A stretch of 26,291 nucleotides of DNA from CAVYPR01 sp052145775. Lineage in GTDB: Bacteria > Actinomycetota > Acidimicrobiia > Acidimicrobiales > RAAP-2. This document shows, one piece after another, positions 1 through 8,037 of the stretch. Where the stretch lies: assembly GCA_052145775.1 (NCBI GenBank), contig JBKQNY010000047.1:1-26291 (forward strand). Direction: 5' to 3'. The notes beneath the pieces are model-generated. The model had not been told where the DNA came from. It did not search any database and saw only the letters and a list, made by a program, of their open reading frames with translations. Within the stretch, counting starts at the first letter, position 1. Every line of letters begins with the position of its first letter. The translations under genes were made by a program, and so were the position numbers.

Positions 1-106
1 TGTCGGTCTCGATGTCGGTGACCGCCACCTCGTCGCCGCCGCCCCGGAGTTGCTCGGCCATCCAGTGGCCGACGAACCCCTTCCCCCCGGTGATCAGCGC
101 GCGCAC
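1..106 (-). CDS. NAD-dependent epimerase/dehydratase, N-terminal fragment (GDP-mannose 4,6-dehydratase-like)
   Basis: Only the first 35 codons lie in the window; the gene runs off the left edge. The frame opens with GTG at 106 and reads VRALITGGKGFVGHWMAEQL, which carries the Rossmann GGxGFxG nucleotide-binding signature of extended short-chain dehydrogenases that act on nucleotide sugars. The acidic end of the second strand (VTDIETD) fits NAD binding. It starts 9 bases after the TAG of the glycosyltransferase upstream (116-118), so it is very likely the next gene of the same minus-strand operon. A GDP-mannose or dTDP-glucose dehydratase role would fit neighbouring glycosyltransferases, but the fragment cannot separate these from an epimerase. 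Confidence 0.75.
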   Translation of the reverse strand, partial: MRALITGGKGFVGHWMAEQLRGGGDEVAVTDIETD

Positions 107-115
107 ACGACGACC

Positions 116-1279
116 CTAGTGAACCGCCAGGCGGTAGGCGTCGAGGTGGCGGGCCGCGCTCGCCTCCCAGGTCCGCTCGGCCGCCGCCGCCAGACCGCGC
201 CGCCGCCGCTCGGCCTCGCTGGCACCCCCCCGGCCCACGAGCACCGCCTCGAGGGCCCCGGCCAGCGCGGCCTCGTCGCCGGGCGCCACGAGCAAGGCCG
301 CCCCCCCGGCCAACTCGGCCATGGCCGTGCCCTCGGTGGTGACCAGGGGCGCCCCGCAGGCCAGGGCCTCGAGGGCGGGCAGGCCGTAGCCCTCCTCGAT
401 CGAGGGGTAGGCGACGGCGGCGGACGAACGCAGCAGGGCGGGCACCGCCGCGTCGGCCACGTAGCCGGTTCGCACCAGCCGGTCCGCCAGGCCGGCCTCC
501 GCCACCGCCCGGTCCACCGCCGCGGTTCCCCAGCCCGGCCGGCCGGCCAGCACGAGCACGGCCTCGGGGTGGGAACGGCGCAGGCGGGCGAACGCCCGCA
601 CCAGGGTGGGGACATCCTTGCGGGGCTCGACCGTGCCGAGGAAGAGGACGTAGGGGCGGTCGGGGTCGACGCCGGCCCGGGACACCTCGGCCCGGTCGGC
701 ACCGGGCGAAGGCTCGGTGGGCCCGAACCGCGCGTGGTCGACGCCGTGGGGGGCCACCACCACCGGACCCGTCGGGGGGCAGACCTCGGCCAGCCGCCCG
801 GCGGCCGTCGCGCTCACGCAGACGACCGCCGCCGCCCGGCGGGCGGCCACCCGGATGGCCCGGCGGAAGAGGAGCACCTTGGACCGCTCGTGCCACTCGG
901 GGTGGTCGAAGAAGGTGCAGTCGTGGACCGTCACCACCACCGGTACCCGGGACCGCTCGGGCATCGTGTAGTGCGGGCCGTGGTGGACCGACGCCCCGCA
1001 CCGGCGCACCAGCCCGCCGAGGCGCGCCTGCTCCCAGGCCAGGCGGACCGGACGTGGGCCCGGGGCCACGGCGAGCACCTCGGGCCGGTCCCCGCCGTCG
1101 GCCCCGCCGAGCGCCTGCCAGCGCGCCGCGTCCCCGTGGCGGGCGAAGAGCACCAGGTCGACGTCGGGGCGCCGGGCCAGGGCCCCGGCCAGTTCGAGGG
1201 TGTAGCGGCCGGCCCCGGCCGGGGCGGCCGGCACCGCGGTGACGTCGAGGGAGAGCCGCAGCGGCCCGGCGGCGCTCAC
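116..1279 (-). CDS. GT4-family glycosyltransferase
   Basis: A 387-aa retaining glycosyltransferase of GT4/GT-B type. The N-terminal half starts LRLSLDVTAVPAAPAGAGRYT, the usual first strand and Gly-rich loop of bacterial GT4 enzymes. The C-terminal donor domain has FLGTVEPRKDVPTLVRAF and the E-x7-E element in IEEGYGLPALEALACGAP. It probably transfers a hexose from a nucleotide sugar during polysaccharide or glycolipid assembly at the inner face of the membrane; donor and acceptor cannot be read from sequence. I chose GTG at 1279 because it overlaps the TGA of the preceding glycosyltransferase (GTGA), a typical coupled start. An upstream in-frame start at 1327 would overlap that gene by about 50 bases and add a Pro/Arg-rich tail with no family match. 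Confidence 0.9.
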   Translation of the reverse strand: MSAAGPLRLSLDVTAVPAAPAGAGRYTLELAGALARRPDVDLVLFARHGDAARWQALGGADGGDRPEVLAVAPGPRPVRLAWEQARLGGLVRRCGASVHHGPHYTMPERSRVPVVVTVHDCTFFDHPEWHERSKVLLFRRAIRVAARRAAAVVCVSATAAGRLAEVCPPTGPVVVAPHGVDHARFGPTEPSPGADRAEVSRAGVDPDRPYVLFLGTVEPRKDVPTLVRAFARLRRSHPEAVLVLAGRPGWGTAAVDRAVAEAGLADRLVRTGYVADAAVPALLRSSAAVAYPSIEEGYGLPALEALACGAPLVTTEGTAMAELAGGAALLVAPGDEAALAGALEAVLVGRGGASEAERRRRGLAAAAERTWEASAARHLDAYRLAVH

Positions 1280-2373
1280 CGCAGCGACCGCCAAAGCTCG
1301 AGGTGGCGGCCGGCCGCCTCCCTCCACGTCCTCGACCGCACCAGGGCCAGCCCCCGCCGGACGAGCTCGTCGCGCTCTGGACCGTCGGTGGCGGCCGCCA
1401 CGATCCCCCGGGCGATGTCGTCGGTCGAGCCGGCGTCGACCATCAGCGCGGCGGGGCCCTCGGCGGCGTAGACGCTGGGCACCCCCCAGCTGGCCACCAC
1501 CGGGGTGCCGAAGGTCATCGCCTCGACCGGGGGCATGCCGTAGCCCTCACCGAGGGGGACGTAGGCGAGGAGCCGCGCCCGCTCGTAGAGAGAGGCGAGC
1601 ACCCCGTCATCCACCGGTCCGGCCGGGACCACGCCCGGCGCTCCCCCGCCCTCGGCCGGCCCCACATCTCCCCACCCCCGCGGCCCCACCACCACCAGCG
1701 GCCAGGGTTCGGGCAGCGAGGAGCGCGCCGTCTGGTAGGCGGACACCAGCCGGTTGAGGTTCTTGCGCGGCTCGAGGGTGCCCACCGACAGCAGGTACGG
1801 CCCGGTGACCCCGAGGCGGCCGAGCAGCTCCTCGGCGGCCGCCCGGTCCGGGGGCGGGAGATGGTCGGCCCCGAGGGGGACGACGACCACCGGCACCGAG
1901 GTGCCAGCCGCAGCGAGCGCCTCGGCCACCGGCACCGACGGGGCGACCACGGCGTCGGCGCGGCGCAGCGCCCGACGGAGGGACGCCTCGTGCCAGTGCC
2001 GGCCCCGCGCCGTGGCCGCCTCTGGGAACTCGCGCCAGGCCAGGTCGTGGATGGTCACCGCCAGCCGGGACCGGCCCGGCGGCGGCGCCGCCAGGGAGAC
2101 CGCATGCACGACGTCGAAGCCGCCGGGGGCCCGGATCAGACCCAGGTCCCAACCCCGGGTGAGCAGCGGCCCCGGCAGGCGCGAGGCGCGCACCCCGAAG
2201 CCGGTGGCGGCCAGCGGGTCCGGCCCGGGCCCCGGCCGGCTGGCCAACAGGGCCACCGATTCCTCGGGGCCCAGCAGCCCGTCGGCCACGCCGGCCAACA
2301 GGCCCGAGGCGTAGCGGCCGATGCCGCCGGGGACGGCACGGCGCAACTGCTCGACGGCGACCAGGACCCGCAC
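1276..2373 (-). CDS. GT4-family glycosyltransferase
   Basis: A 365-aa GT-B glycosyltransferase, second of three in tandem. It begins VRVLVAVEQLRRAVPGGIGRYASGL, the GT4 N-terminal strand with the GGIGRY acceptor-side loop. Further on are VVHAVSLAAPPP, VTIHDLAWREFPE, then the donor domain with SVGTLEPRKNLNRLVSAY and an intact E-x7-E (GEGYGMPPVEAMTFGTPVV). GTG at 2373 lies one base after the TGA of the preceding gene (2375-2377), and the 3' end overlaps the next start by four bases, so the three are co-transcribed and translationally coupled. The open frame continues upstream to 3273, but that part is only the shadow of the neighbour in another frame. The sugar transferred is unknown. Confidence 0.9.
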   Translation of the reverse strand: MRVLVAVEQLRRAVPGGIGRYASGLLAGVADGLLGPEESVALLASRPGPGPDPLAATGFGVRASRLPGPLLTRGWDLGLIRAPGGFDVVHAVSLAAPPPGRSRLAVTIHDLAWREFPEAATARGRHWHEASLRRALRRADAVVAPSVPVAEALAAAGTSVPVVVVPLGADHLPPPDRAAAEELLGRLGVTGPYLLSVGTLEPRKNLNRLVSAYQTARSSLPEPWPLVVVGPRGWGDVGPAEGGGAPGVVPAGPVDDGVLASLYERARLLAYVPLGEGYGMPPVEAMTFGTPVVASWGVPSVYAAEGPAALMVDAGSTDDIARGIVAAATDGPERDELVRRGLALVRSRTWREAAGRHLELWRSLR

Positions 2374-2374
2374 C

Positions 2375-3574
2375 TCAGCCGTCCCCTCCGGCCAGGGCGT
2401 CGCGATAGAGGGAGTCGAGCCCCTCGGCGCAGCGGTTCCACGTGAACCGTGCGGCCCGGGCCCTCCCCGACGCCGCCAGCTCGGTGCGTCGCTGGGCTGT
2501 ATCCACCAGCTCGGCCAGGGCGGCGGCCAGCGCCCCCGTGTCGCCCACGTCGACCAGCACGGCGGCGTCACCGAGGACCTCGGGGAGGGCCCCGGCCCGG
2601 GTGGCCACCACCGGCACACCGGCCGCCATGGCCTGGAGGGGCGGGAAGCCGAACCCCTCGTAGACCGAGGGGTAGGCCAGGACGCAGGCGCCGTGCAACA
2701 GCCCCGACAGGGTCGGCTCGTCGACCCACCCCGTGCGCACCATCCGCCGGCTGAAGGCCGAGGCGGTGACGGCCGCCTCGAGGGCGCCTCTCCCCCACCC
2801 CGGTGGCCCGCAGAGCACGAGGGCGAGGTCGGGGCGGTCGCCGGCCAGCTGGTCGAAGGCCCGCACCAGCGAGGGCAGGTCCTTACGCGGCTCGGCCGTG
2901 CCCACCGCCAGCACGTAGCGCGTGGTCCCCGTGGGGAGCCACCGTCCCGGCGCCCCGGCGTCGGGAGCCGGGAGCGGCGGGACGCCGGAGTGGACCGGGC
3001 GGACCCGCTCGGGGTCGGCGCCGAGGGCCTCCACCACCTCGGCCGCCACGAAGGCGGACGGGGTGTGCACCCAGGCCCCGCGCTCGAGCGCCCGGCGGAT
3101 GAGGCCGGGGTAGGCCAGGGTGGGGGCGTCGCAGAGCTCAGGGAAGCGCACCGTCGTGAGGTCGTGCACCGTCGCCACCCGGGCCGCCCTGGCGGTCGGG
3201 GGCACCACGAAGTTGGTGCCGTGGACGACATCGGCGCGCCCGGTGAACCACTCGAGGGGCGGCACCCCGCCACGTCCCCACGCCCAGTGCAGCGGCCGGG
3301 CCGGCATGGGCCGGCCCACCACCGACACCCCGTCGGGCACCAGCGCGTCGATGCCCCGCCGGCGGCGCCAGCTCACGGCGAAGGCGGTGACCTCCAGGTC
3401 CCGGCGCGCCGCCAGCCCGCGGAGGGCGCCGGCGCAGAAGGCGCCCACTCCGGTCGGGTTCCCGAGGAGCGGGGTGGCGTCGACGGCCACCCGCAGGGCG
3501 GGCCCGCTCCCCGCCGCCTCACCGCCCGCCGGCCCGCTCACCGGATCGCTCAGCACCGGTGGAGCCTGGCACAC
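2375..3574 (-). CDS. GT4-family glycosyltransferase with altered E-x7-E element
   Basis: A 399-aa GT-B glycosyltransferase, first of the tandem trio. The acceptor domain starts LRVAVDATPLLGNPTGVGAFCAG, followed by DVVHGTNFVVPP and ATVHDLTTVRFPE. The donor domain has AVGTAEPRKDLPSLVRAFDQL and YEGFGFPPLQAMAAGVPVV. In that last element the first glutamate is present (E306) but the position of the second is glutamine (Q314); both neighbours keep E-x7-E. The GTG at 3574 follows the TGA of the SDR gene by three bases; later GTG codons near residue 12 are alternatives, since the first 25 residues before LRVAVDAT look dispensable. A role in polysaccharide building with its two neighbours is inferred from the operon. 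Confidence 0.88.
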   Translation of the reverse strand: MCQAPPVLSDPVSGPAGGEAAGSGPALRVAVDATPLLGNPTGVGAFCAGALRGLAARRDLEVTAFAVSWRRRRGIDALVPDGVSVVGRPMPARPLHWAWGRGGVPPLEWFTGRADVVHGTNFVVPPTARAARVATVHDLTTVRFPELCDAPTLAYPGLIRRALERGAWVHTPSAFVAAEVVEALGADPERVRPVHSGVPPLPAPDAGAPGRWLPTGTTRYVLAVGTAEPRKDLPSLVRAFDQLAGDRPDLALVLCGPPGWGRGALEAAVTASAFSRRMVRTGWVDEPTLSGLLHGACVLAYPSVYEGFGFPPLQAMAAGVPVVATRAGALPEVLGDAAVLVDVGDTGALAAALAELVDTAQRRTELAASGRARAARFTWNRCAEGLDSLYRDALAGGDG

Positions 3575-3577
3575 CGC

Positions 3578-4420
3578 TCACGCGCTCAGCGCTCCGTCGA
3601 CCGAGAGGATGGACCCCGAGATGTAGGCCGCCTCGTCGGAGGCGAGGAAGGCGATGGCCGCCGCCACCTCGGCCGGGGTGCAGAAGCCCATGGGCGTCAT
3701 CATCCGCTCGATCTGCTTGGGGTCGGCCCCCTCGGGGAATCCGAACTCCCACACGAGCGGGGTGTCCACCCCCCCGGGGGCCACCCCGTTCACCCGCACG
3801 CCCTTGTCCACGTACTCGACGGCGAGCGCCTTGGTCAGCATCCCCACCCCTCCCTTGGAGGCGGCGTAGGCGGCGGCGTAGGCCTGGCCCATCACCCCGG
3901 CGGTCGAGACGACGTTGGTGATCGAGCCGCCGTGCTCGAGCAGCGCGGGCAGGGTGGCCCGGGTCACGAGGAACGTCCCGGTGAGGTTGACGGCCAGCAT
4001 CTTCTCCCACCCCTCGAGCGTCTGCTCGACGGTGTGGGCGAACCGGCCTATCCCCGCCACGTTGCAGACCGCAGTGACCGGTCCGAGCGACGCGGCCGCC
4101 CGTGCGACGGCATCGTCCACCGAGCCCTCGTCGGTCACGTCGCACCGAATGGCCAGGCCGCTCCCGCCGGGCGCCCACTCGGGGGCGGCGGCCGTCGCCG
4201 CGGCGATCTCGCTCACCACGGCCTCGAGGGCCTCGTCGACGATGTCGAGGCAGGCCACCGCGGCCCCCTCCGCCGCCAGCCGCCTCGCCGTGGCCCGCCC
4301 GATGCCCGAACCCGCCCCGGTCACCAGGGCCGCCGTGCCCTCGAAGCGGCGGGGGGTCACGTACTCGGTCTCGGTGCCCCGCGTGGGGTCGGGCCGTCCC
4401 GGCTGACGGGGTCGTCTCAT
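3578..4420 (-). CDS. Short-chain dehydrogenase/reductase (SDR)
   Basis: A 280-aa classical SDR oxidoreductase, cytosolic and NAD(P)-dependent. Visible motifs are TGAGSGIGRATARRL (cofactor loop), CDVTDEGSVDDA (adenine side), NVAGIG in place of the usual NNAG, and the active-site S/YxxxK set in VVSTAGVMGQAYAAAYAASKGG. The aspartate in CLDIVD at the end of strand two suggests NAD(H) over NADP(H). The C-terminus ends in the common SG-SILSVDGALSA. ATG at 4420 is preceded by GAAGGAG at a good distance; a GTG about 20 codons later (before TPRRFEGTAALVTG) would give a core-length enzyme. The gene lies directly upstream of three glycosyltransferases, but an SDR this general gives no substrate, so a link to sugar metabolism is only possible. 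Confidence 0.9.
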   Translation of the reverse strand: MRRPRQPGRPDPTRGTETEYVTPRRFEGTAALVTGAGSGIGRATARRLAAEGAAVACLDIVDEALEAVVSEIAAATAAAPEWAPGGSGLAIRCDVTDEGSVDDAVARAAASLGPVTAVCNVAGIGRFAHTVEQTLEGWEKMLAVNLTGTFLVTRATLPALLEHGGSITNVVSTAGVMGQAYAAAYAASKGGVGMLTKALAVEYVDKGVRVNGVAPGGVDTPLVWEFGFPEGADPKQIERMMTPMGFCTPAEVAAAIAFLASDEAAYISGSILSVDGALSA

Positions 4421-4475
4421 CGGCGATTGCGCTCCTTCACGGGGTCGTGGCCCCCCTCGAGTGGTGGTTGGCAGG

Positions 4476-5324
4476 TCAATGGTTAGCAAACCCCGGCGCG
4501 CAGTCGGCCAGCACGGCGTCGGAGAGCCGCGGCCAGGCCTCGGCCGCCCACGGGCCGAAATCCCGGTCGCAGAGCGAGACGCAGGCCACTTTGGCCTCGG
4601 GGTCCACCCAGAGGAACCCGCCGGCCTGCCCGAAGTGTCCGAAGGTCCGCGGGCTGTTGGCCCCGCCCGTCCAGTGCGGCCGCTTGGCATCGCGCAGCTC
4701 GAAGCCCAGTCCCCAGTCGCAGGGGTCCTGCCGGCCGAAGCCGGGGAGGACGCCCGACAGGCCCGGGAAGGCCACGGCCGTCGCCCGCGCCAGGGTAACC
4801 GGGGCGACCAGCGTCGGCGAGAGCAGCTCTGCGGCCAAGTGGACCAGGTCCCGCACCGTGCCGTTCAGGCCGGCGGCAGGCGATCCGCCGGGGGCCATCC
4901 GCGCCCCGCGCATGCCGAGGGGGTCGAGTACCCCCTCGCGCAGGTAGTCGGTGAAGGCGATGCCCGAGCGTTCCTCCAAGAGCGCCCCCAGGAGGTCGTA
5001 GCCGCCGTTGGAGTAGATGCGGCGGCGGCCCGGGGGTTCGAGCACCGCCTCGCCCGAGGGGGCGAGCCCCGAGGCGTGGGCCAGCAGGTGGGCCACCGTC
5101 GACCCCGGGGGGCCGGCCTCGTCCTCCAGGGAAAGCGTCGTCTCCTCGACCGCCACCAGCACGGCGAGGGCCGTGCAGAGCTTGGTCACCGACGCCCAGT
5201 AGTGGGGGCGGTCGATGTCCCCGCGCGTGCCCACCACCATCGGCGGTCCGTCGACTGTCGCGGTGAGCACGCCGGCCGCGGCGGCACCCACCGGCCAGGA
5301 GGAGAGCAGGTCGAGCGACCTCAT
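4476..5324 (-). CDS. Serine beta-lactamase-fold hydrolase (class C / family VIII esterase type)
   Basis: A 282-aa serine hydrolase of the beta-lactamase/transpeptidase-like superfamily. All three active-site elements are present: SVTK (S45 nucleophile, K48), YSN (Y104, N106) and HFG (H230), the form found in class C enzymes, D-aminopeptidases and family VIII esterases. It is shorter than typical AmpC enzymes (about 360 aa) and has no signal peptide, so a cytosolic esterase or amidase is more likely than antibiotic resistance. ATG at 5324 has no clear ribosome site. A TACGCT -10-like element on the minus strand (5333-5338) ends only 8 bases before the ATG, compatible with a very short or absent leader. 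It is divergent from cofD with 40 bases between them. Confidence 0.87.
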   Translation of the reverse strand: MRSLDLLSSWPVGAAAAGVLTATVDGPPMVVGTRGDIDRPHYWASVTKLCTALAVLVAVEETTLSLEDEAGPPGSTVAHLLAHASGLAPSGEAVLEPPGRRRIYSNGGYDLLGALLEERSGIAFTDYLREGVLDPLGMRGARMAPGGSPAAGLNGTVRDLVHLAAELLSPTLVAPVTLARATAVAFPGLSGVLPGFGRQDPCDWGLGFELRDAKRPHWTGGANSPRTFGHFGQAGGFLWVDPEAKVACVSLCDRDFGPWAAEAWPRLSDAVLADCAPGFANH

Positions 5325-5352
5325 CGCCGCGCAGCGTATCTGGGGGTCAACC

Positions 5353-5358
5353 TAGGCT
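5353..5358 (+). promoter_or_regulatory. Candidate -10 element of cofD (leaderless)
   Basis: TAGGCT sits exactly at -12 to -7 relative to the cofD GTG, the place expected when transcription begins at the start codon. There is no Shine-Dalgarno sequence before this GTG. The TAnnnT pattern is short, so chance is possible. No convincing -35 hexamer is visible. Confidence 0.35.
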
Positions 5359-5364
5359 GTCGCC

Positions 5365-6306
5365 GTGTTCGTGGCCCTGGCCGGTGGCGTAGGTGCGGCC
5401 CGCCTGCTGTCGGGGCTGGTGCAGGTGATCGACCCGACGCGGATCACGGCGGTGGTCAACACCGGCGACGACATGGTCCTGCACGGACTGCACATCTCCC
5501 CCGACATCGACACCGTCACCTACACGCTGGCCGGCCTGGACAACAAGGAGACCGGCTGGGGGTTGGCCAAGGAGAGCTGGGTGGTCATGGAGGAGCTGGC
5601 ATCGTTGGGCGGCCAGGCCTGGTTCCGCCTGGGCGACCGCGACCTGGCCACCCACCTCTACCGCACCCAGCGGCTGGCCGAGGGGGCGACGTTGAGCGAT
5701 GTGACCGCCGAGCTGGCCTCGGCCCGAGGGGTGCGGGTGCACCTCGTCCCGGTCTCGAACGACCCGGTGCGCACCCTGCTCACCCTGGCCGAGCCCGACC
5801 CCGAGGGTCCGGCCGAGGTGTCCTTCCAGGACTACTTCGTGCGCCGGCGCCACGACGTGGCAGTGCGCCATGTCCGCTTCGAGGGGGCCGCCGCCGCCCG
5901 GCCGGCTCCGGGGGTGCTCGAGGCGGTCGCCGGGGCCGAGCTGATCGTGGCCTGCCCGTCGAACCCGGTGGTCTCCATCGGGCCCCTGCTGGCCGTGCCC
6001 GGGGTCCAGGCCGCCCTCGAGGCCCGGCGGCCCGACGTGGTCGCCGTCTCCCCGATCGTGGCCGGGGCCGCCCTCAAGGGCCCGGCCGACCGGCTCCTCG
6101 CCGAGCTCGGCCACGAGTCGAGCGCCCTGGGGGTGGCCCGCCTCTACGCCCCGTGGGCCGGAACCCTGGTGATCGACGAGGCCGACGCCGCACTCGCCCA
6201 AGCCGTAGAGGCCGAGGGGCTCCGCTGCGTCGTGGCGCCCACCGTGATGTCGAGCCCCGCGGCCGCCGCCGCCCTGGGCGAGGTCGTGCTCGGTGCCGCC
6301 GGCTGA
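5365..6306 (+). CDS. cofD: 2-phospho-L-lactate transferase (CofD/FbiA), F420 biosynthesis
   Basis: A 313-aa CofD-family enzyme of coenzyme F420 synthesis. It joins the deazaflavin FO to a phospho-lactyl or phosphoenolpyruvyl group from a GDP-activated donor in the cytosol. Diagnostic stretches are LAGGVGAARLLSGL at the N-terminus, VVNTGDDMVLHGLHISPDIDTV (residues 30-52, NTGDD 32-36), WFRLGDRDLATH, and VACPSNPVVSIGPLL near residue 195. Length is typical. GTG at 5365 places the start directly on the first beta strand, with no room for an earlier start because of the divergent promoter region. It overlaps cofE by 14 bases, so the pair is one unit. FO synthase (cofG/H or fbiC) and the donor-making enzyme are not in the window. 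Confidence 0.95.
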   Translation: MFVALAGGVGAARLLSGLVQVIDPTRITAVVNTGDDMVLHGLHISPDIDTVTYTLAGLDNKETGWGLAKESWVVMEELASLGGQAWFRLGDRDLATHLYRTQRLAEGATLSDVTAELASARGVRVHLVPVSNDPVRTLLTLAEPDPEGPAEVSFQDYFVRRRHDVAVRHVRFEGAAAARPAPGVLEAVAGAELIVACPSNPVVSIGPLLAVPGVQAALEARRPDVVAVSPIVAGAALKGPADRLLAELGHESSALGVARLYAPWAGTLVIDEADAALAQAVEAEGLRCVVAPTVMSSPAAAAALGEVVLGAAG

Positions 6307-7030
6307 GCCGGTCGGGCTCTCGGTCCTCCCGGTCACCGTGCTGGGCGAGGTCCGGCCCGGCGACGACCTGGGCCGCCTGCTCTCGAGCGCCCTTGGCGGT
6401 GCAGCCGACAGCGGGCCGGTGGTGCGAGACGGCGACGTGGTGGTGGTGACCCAGAAGATCGTGTCCAAGGCCGAGGGACGGATCGTGGCCGTCGACGCCG
6501 GCGACCCCCACGCCAAGGCCCGGCTCGTGGACGGCGAGTCGGTGCGGGTGCTGCGGCGGCGGGGGGACCTCGTCATCTCCGAGACGTCGCACGGTTTCGT
6601 CTGCGCCAACGCCGGGGTCGACCTCTCCAACGTGCCCGAGGGGACCGCCGCCCTCCTCCCGGTCGACGCCGACCGCTCCTCCCGGAGGCTGCGGGCGGCG
6701 CTGCGCAGGGACCTCGGGGTCGAGGTGGCGGTGATCGTGTCCGACACCTTCGGACGGCCCTGGCGCCAAGGGGTCACCGACGTGGCCATCGGCTGTGCCG
6801 GCATCGCCGCGGTGCTCGACCTGCGGGGGACCCTGGATGCCGGCGGGCGCGAGCTGGCGGTCACCGAGGTCTGCGTGGCCGACGAGCTGGCCGCGGCGGC
6901 CGAGCTGGTCATGGGCAAGGACCGTGGGGTCCCGGCCGCCGTGGTGCGCGGGGTGCCGGGGACCTGGCTGCGGGACGGCTCGGTGGCCGCCGAGGTGGTG
7001 CGCCGGCCGGGGGATGACCTCTTCCGCTGA
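6293..7030 (+). CDS. cofE: F420-0:gamma-glutamyl ligase (CofE)
   Basis: A 245-aa GTP-dependent ligase that adds gamma-linked glutamates to F420-0. Signature stretches are VVVTQKIVSKAEGR (residues 50-63), ISETSHGFVCANAGVDLSN, and VSDTFGRPWRQGVTDVAIG (149-167), which form the metal and GTP site of the CofE fold. GTG at 6293 lies inside the end of cofD in another frame, so the genes are coupled. The protein is CofE only: the C-terminal FMN/nitroreductase-like domain of mycobacterial FbiB, which reduces dehydro-F420-0, is absent. If this organism uses the phosphoenolpyruvate route, that reductase must be encoded elsewhere. It converges with the epimerase gene, 9 bases away. Confidence 0.95.
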   Translation: MPPAEPVGLSVLPVTVLGEVRPGDDLGRLLSSALGGAADSGPVVRDGDVVVVTQKIVSKAEGRIVAVDAGDPHAKARLVDGESVRVLRRRGDLVISETSHGFVCANAGVDLSNVPEGTAALLPVDADRSSRRLRAALRRDLGVEVAVIVSDTFGRPWRQGVTDVAIGCAGIAAVLDLRGTLDAGGRELAVTEVCVADELAAAAELVMGKDRGVPAAVVRGVPGTWLRDGSVAAEVVRRPGDDLFR

Positions 7031-7039
7031 GGTCCCGGC

Positions 7040-7990
7040 TCAGGCCGGCAGGTGGCGGAAGGACCCGAGCACGGCCGCCGAGCCGTCGGCGAGCTCCGTC
7101 CATGGACGCCAGCCGAGCTGCATGGACGCCCGCTCGACGTCGAGGGAGCTGCGCAGGATCTCTCCGGCCCGGGCCGGGGCATGCTGCGCCGGGGCGTCCA
7201 CCCCGGCCGCGGCGGCCATGGTGGTGTACAGGTCGTTGACCGAGGTCTCTCTGCCCGTGCCGACGTTGCAGACCAGTCCGCCGCCCCGGGCGGCGGCCCG
7301 GACGAAGGCGTCCACCACGTCGTCGACGTAGACGAAGTCCCGGGTCTGCTCCCCGTCGCCGAAGATCGTGACCGGGGTGCCCTCCACCAGGTGTCGGGCG
7401 AAGATGGCGACCACCCCGGCCTCACCGTGGGGGTCCTGGCGGGGGCCGTAGACGTTGGCCAGCGCCAGGGCGCAGAACTCCAGTGAGTGCAGCTCGCGGT
7501 ACGCGACGAGGTAGTCGATGACCGCTTTCTTCGACACCCCGTAGGGGGAGAGCGGACGGTGGACGTGCGACTCGCGCACGGGGAGCTCGGCCGGGTCGAC
7601 CTCGCCGTAGAGGGTGCCGCCGCTGGCCGCGAAGACGACCCGCTGGGTCCCGGCTCGGCGAGCGCCCTCCAGCACTTGGAGGGTGCCGAGCAGATTCACC
7701 TCGGCGTCGAAGACCGGCCGCTCCACCGACACCCGCACATCGGCCTGAGCGGCCAGGTGGAACACCACTTCGGGACGACGGAGGGTGAGCAGCTCGACCG
7801 TGTCGGGCAGGCGGACGTCGATCTGGTGGATGGTGAGGGACCCTTCGGCCACCGCCCGAGCCTCGGCCAGGTTGGCCAGCGAGCCGGTCGACAGGTCGTC
7901 GACCACGTCGACCTCGTGCCCTTCGGCCAACAGCCGGTCGACCAGCGTCGAGCCGATGAACCCCGCTCCGCCCGTGACCAACGTCCTCAT
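7040..7990 (-). CDS. NDP-sugar epimerase/dehydratase (UDP-glucose 4-epimerase-like)
   Basis: A 316-aa extended SDR acting on nucleotide sugars. Visible are GGAGFIG (residues 7-13), the NAD-binding acidic DDLSTGSLANL, HLAAQADVRVSVERP, the active-site Ser/Thr region AASGGTLYG (121-129), Y150-GVSK-K154, and the substrate-side ANVYGPRQDPHGEAGVVAIF. These match GalE-like 4-epimerases, and dTDP-glucose dehydratases less well. ATG at 7990 is preceded by GCAGGAGG at 9 bases, a strong ribosome site, so the long upstream extension of the frame is not used. It is the last gene of the probable unit with the nucleotidyltransferase 47 bases upstream. Together they would make and reshape an activated sugar. 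Confidence 0.92.
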   Translation of the reverse strand: MRTLVTGGAGFIGSTLVDRLLAEGHEVDVVDDLSTGSLANLAEARAVAEGSLTIHQIDVRLPDTVELLTLRRPEVVFHLAAQADVRVSVERPVFDAEVNLLGTLQVLEGARRAGTQRVVFAASGGTLYGEVDPAELPVRESHVHRPLSPYGVSKKAVIDYLVAYRELHSLEFCALALANVYGPRQDPHGEAGVVAIFARHLVEGTPVTIFGDGEQTRDFVYVDDVVDAFVRAAARGGGLVCNVGTGRETSVNDLYTTMAAAAGVDAPAQHAPARAGEILRSSLDVERASMQLGWRPWTELADGSAAVLGSFRHLPA

Positions 7991-8037
7991 GCCGACCCGC
8001 CTCCTGCCCGCGCCTGGCACGGGCCCTGTGTCCGTCG

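Noticed and set aside
50..1471. Long plus-strand frame of 473 codons antisense to the first glycosyltransferases
   Set aside because: Composition is Gly, Arg, Pro and His-rich with no domain; the minus strand has clear GT4 motifs. High GC makes such shadows common, as also at 2321-4486, 4461-6449 and 8428-9486.
1276..3273. A single 665-codon minus-strand frame suggesting a fused double glycosyltransferase
   Set aside because: The N-terminal half is out of frame with the real protein at 2375-3574; the true gene begins at GTG 2373.
4476..5324. Antibiotic-resistance beta-lactamase
   Set aside because: The fold motifs are right, but the protein is short, lacks a signal peptide and sits among metabolic genes; a cytosolic esterase or peptidase is more likely.
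5347..7425. Minus-strand frame of 692 codons over cofD and cofE
   Set aside because: CofD and CofE motifs on the plus strand are unmistakable; the antisense product is low-complexity.
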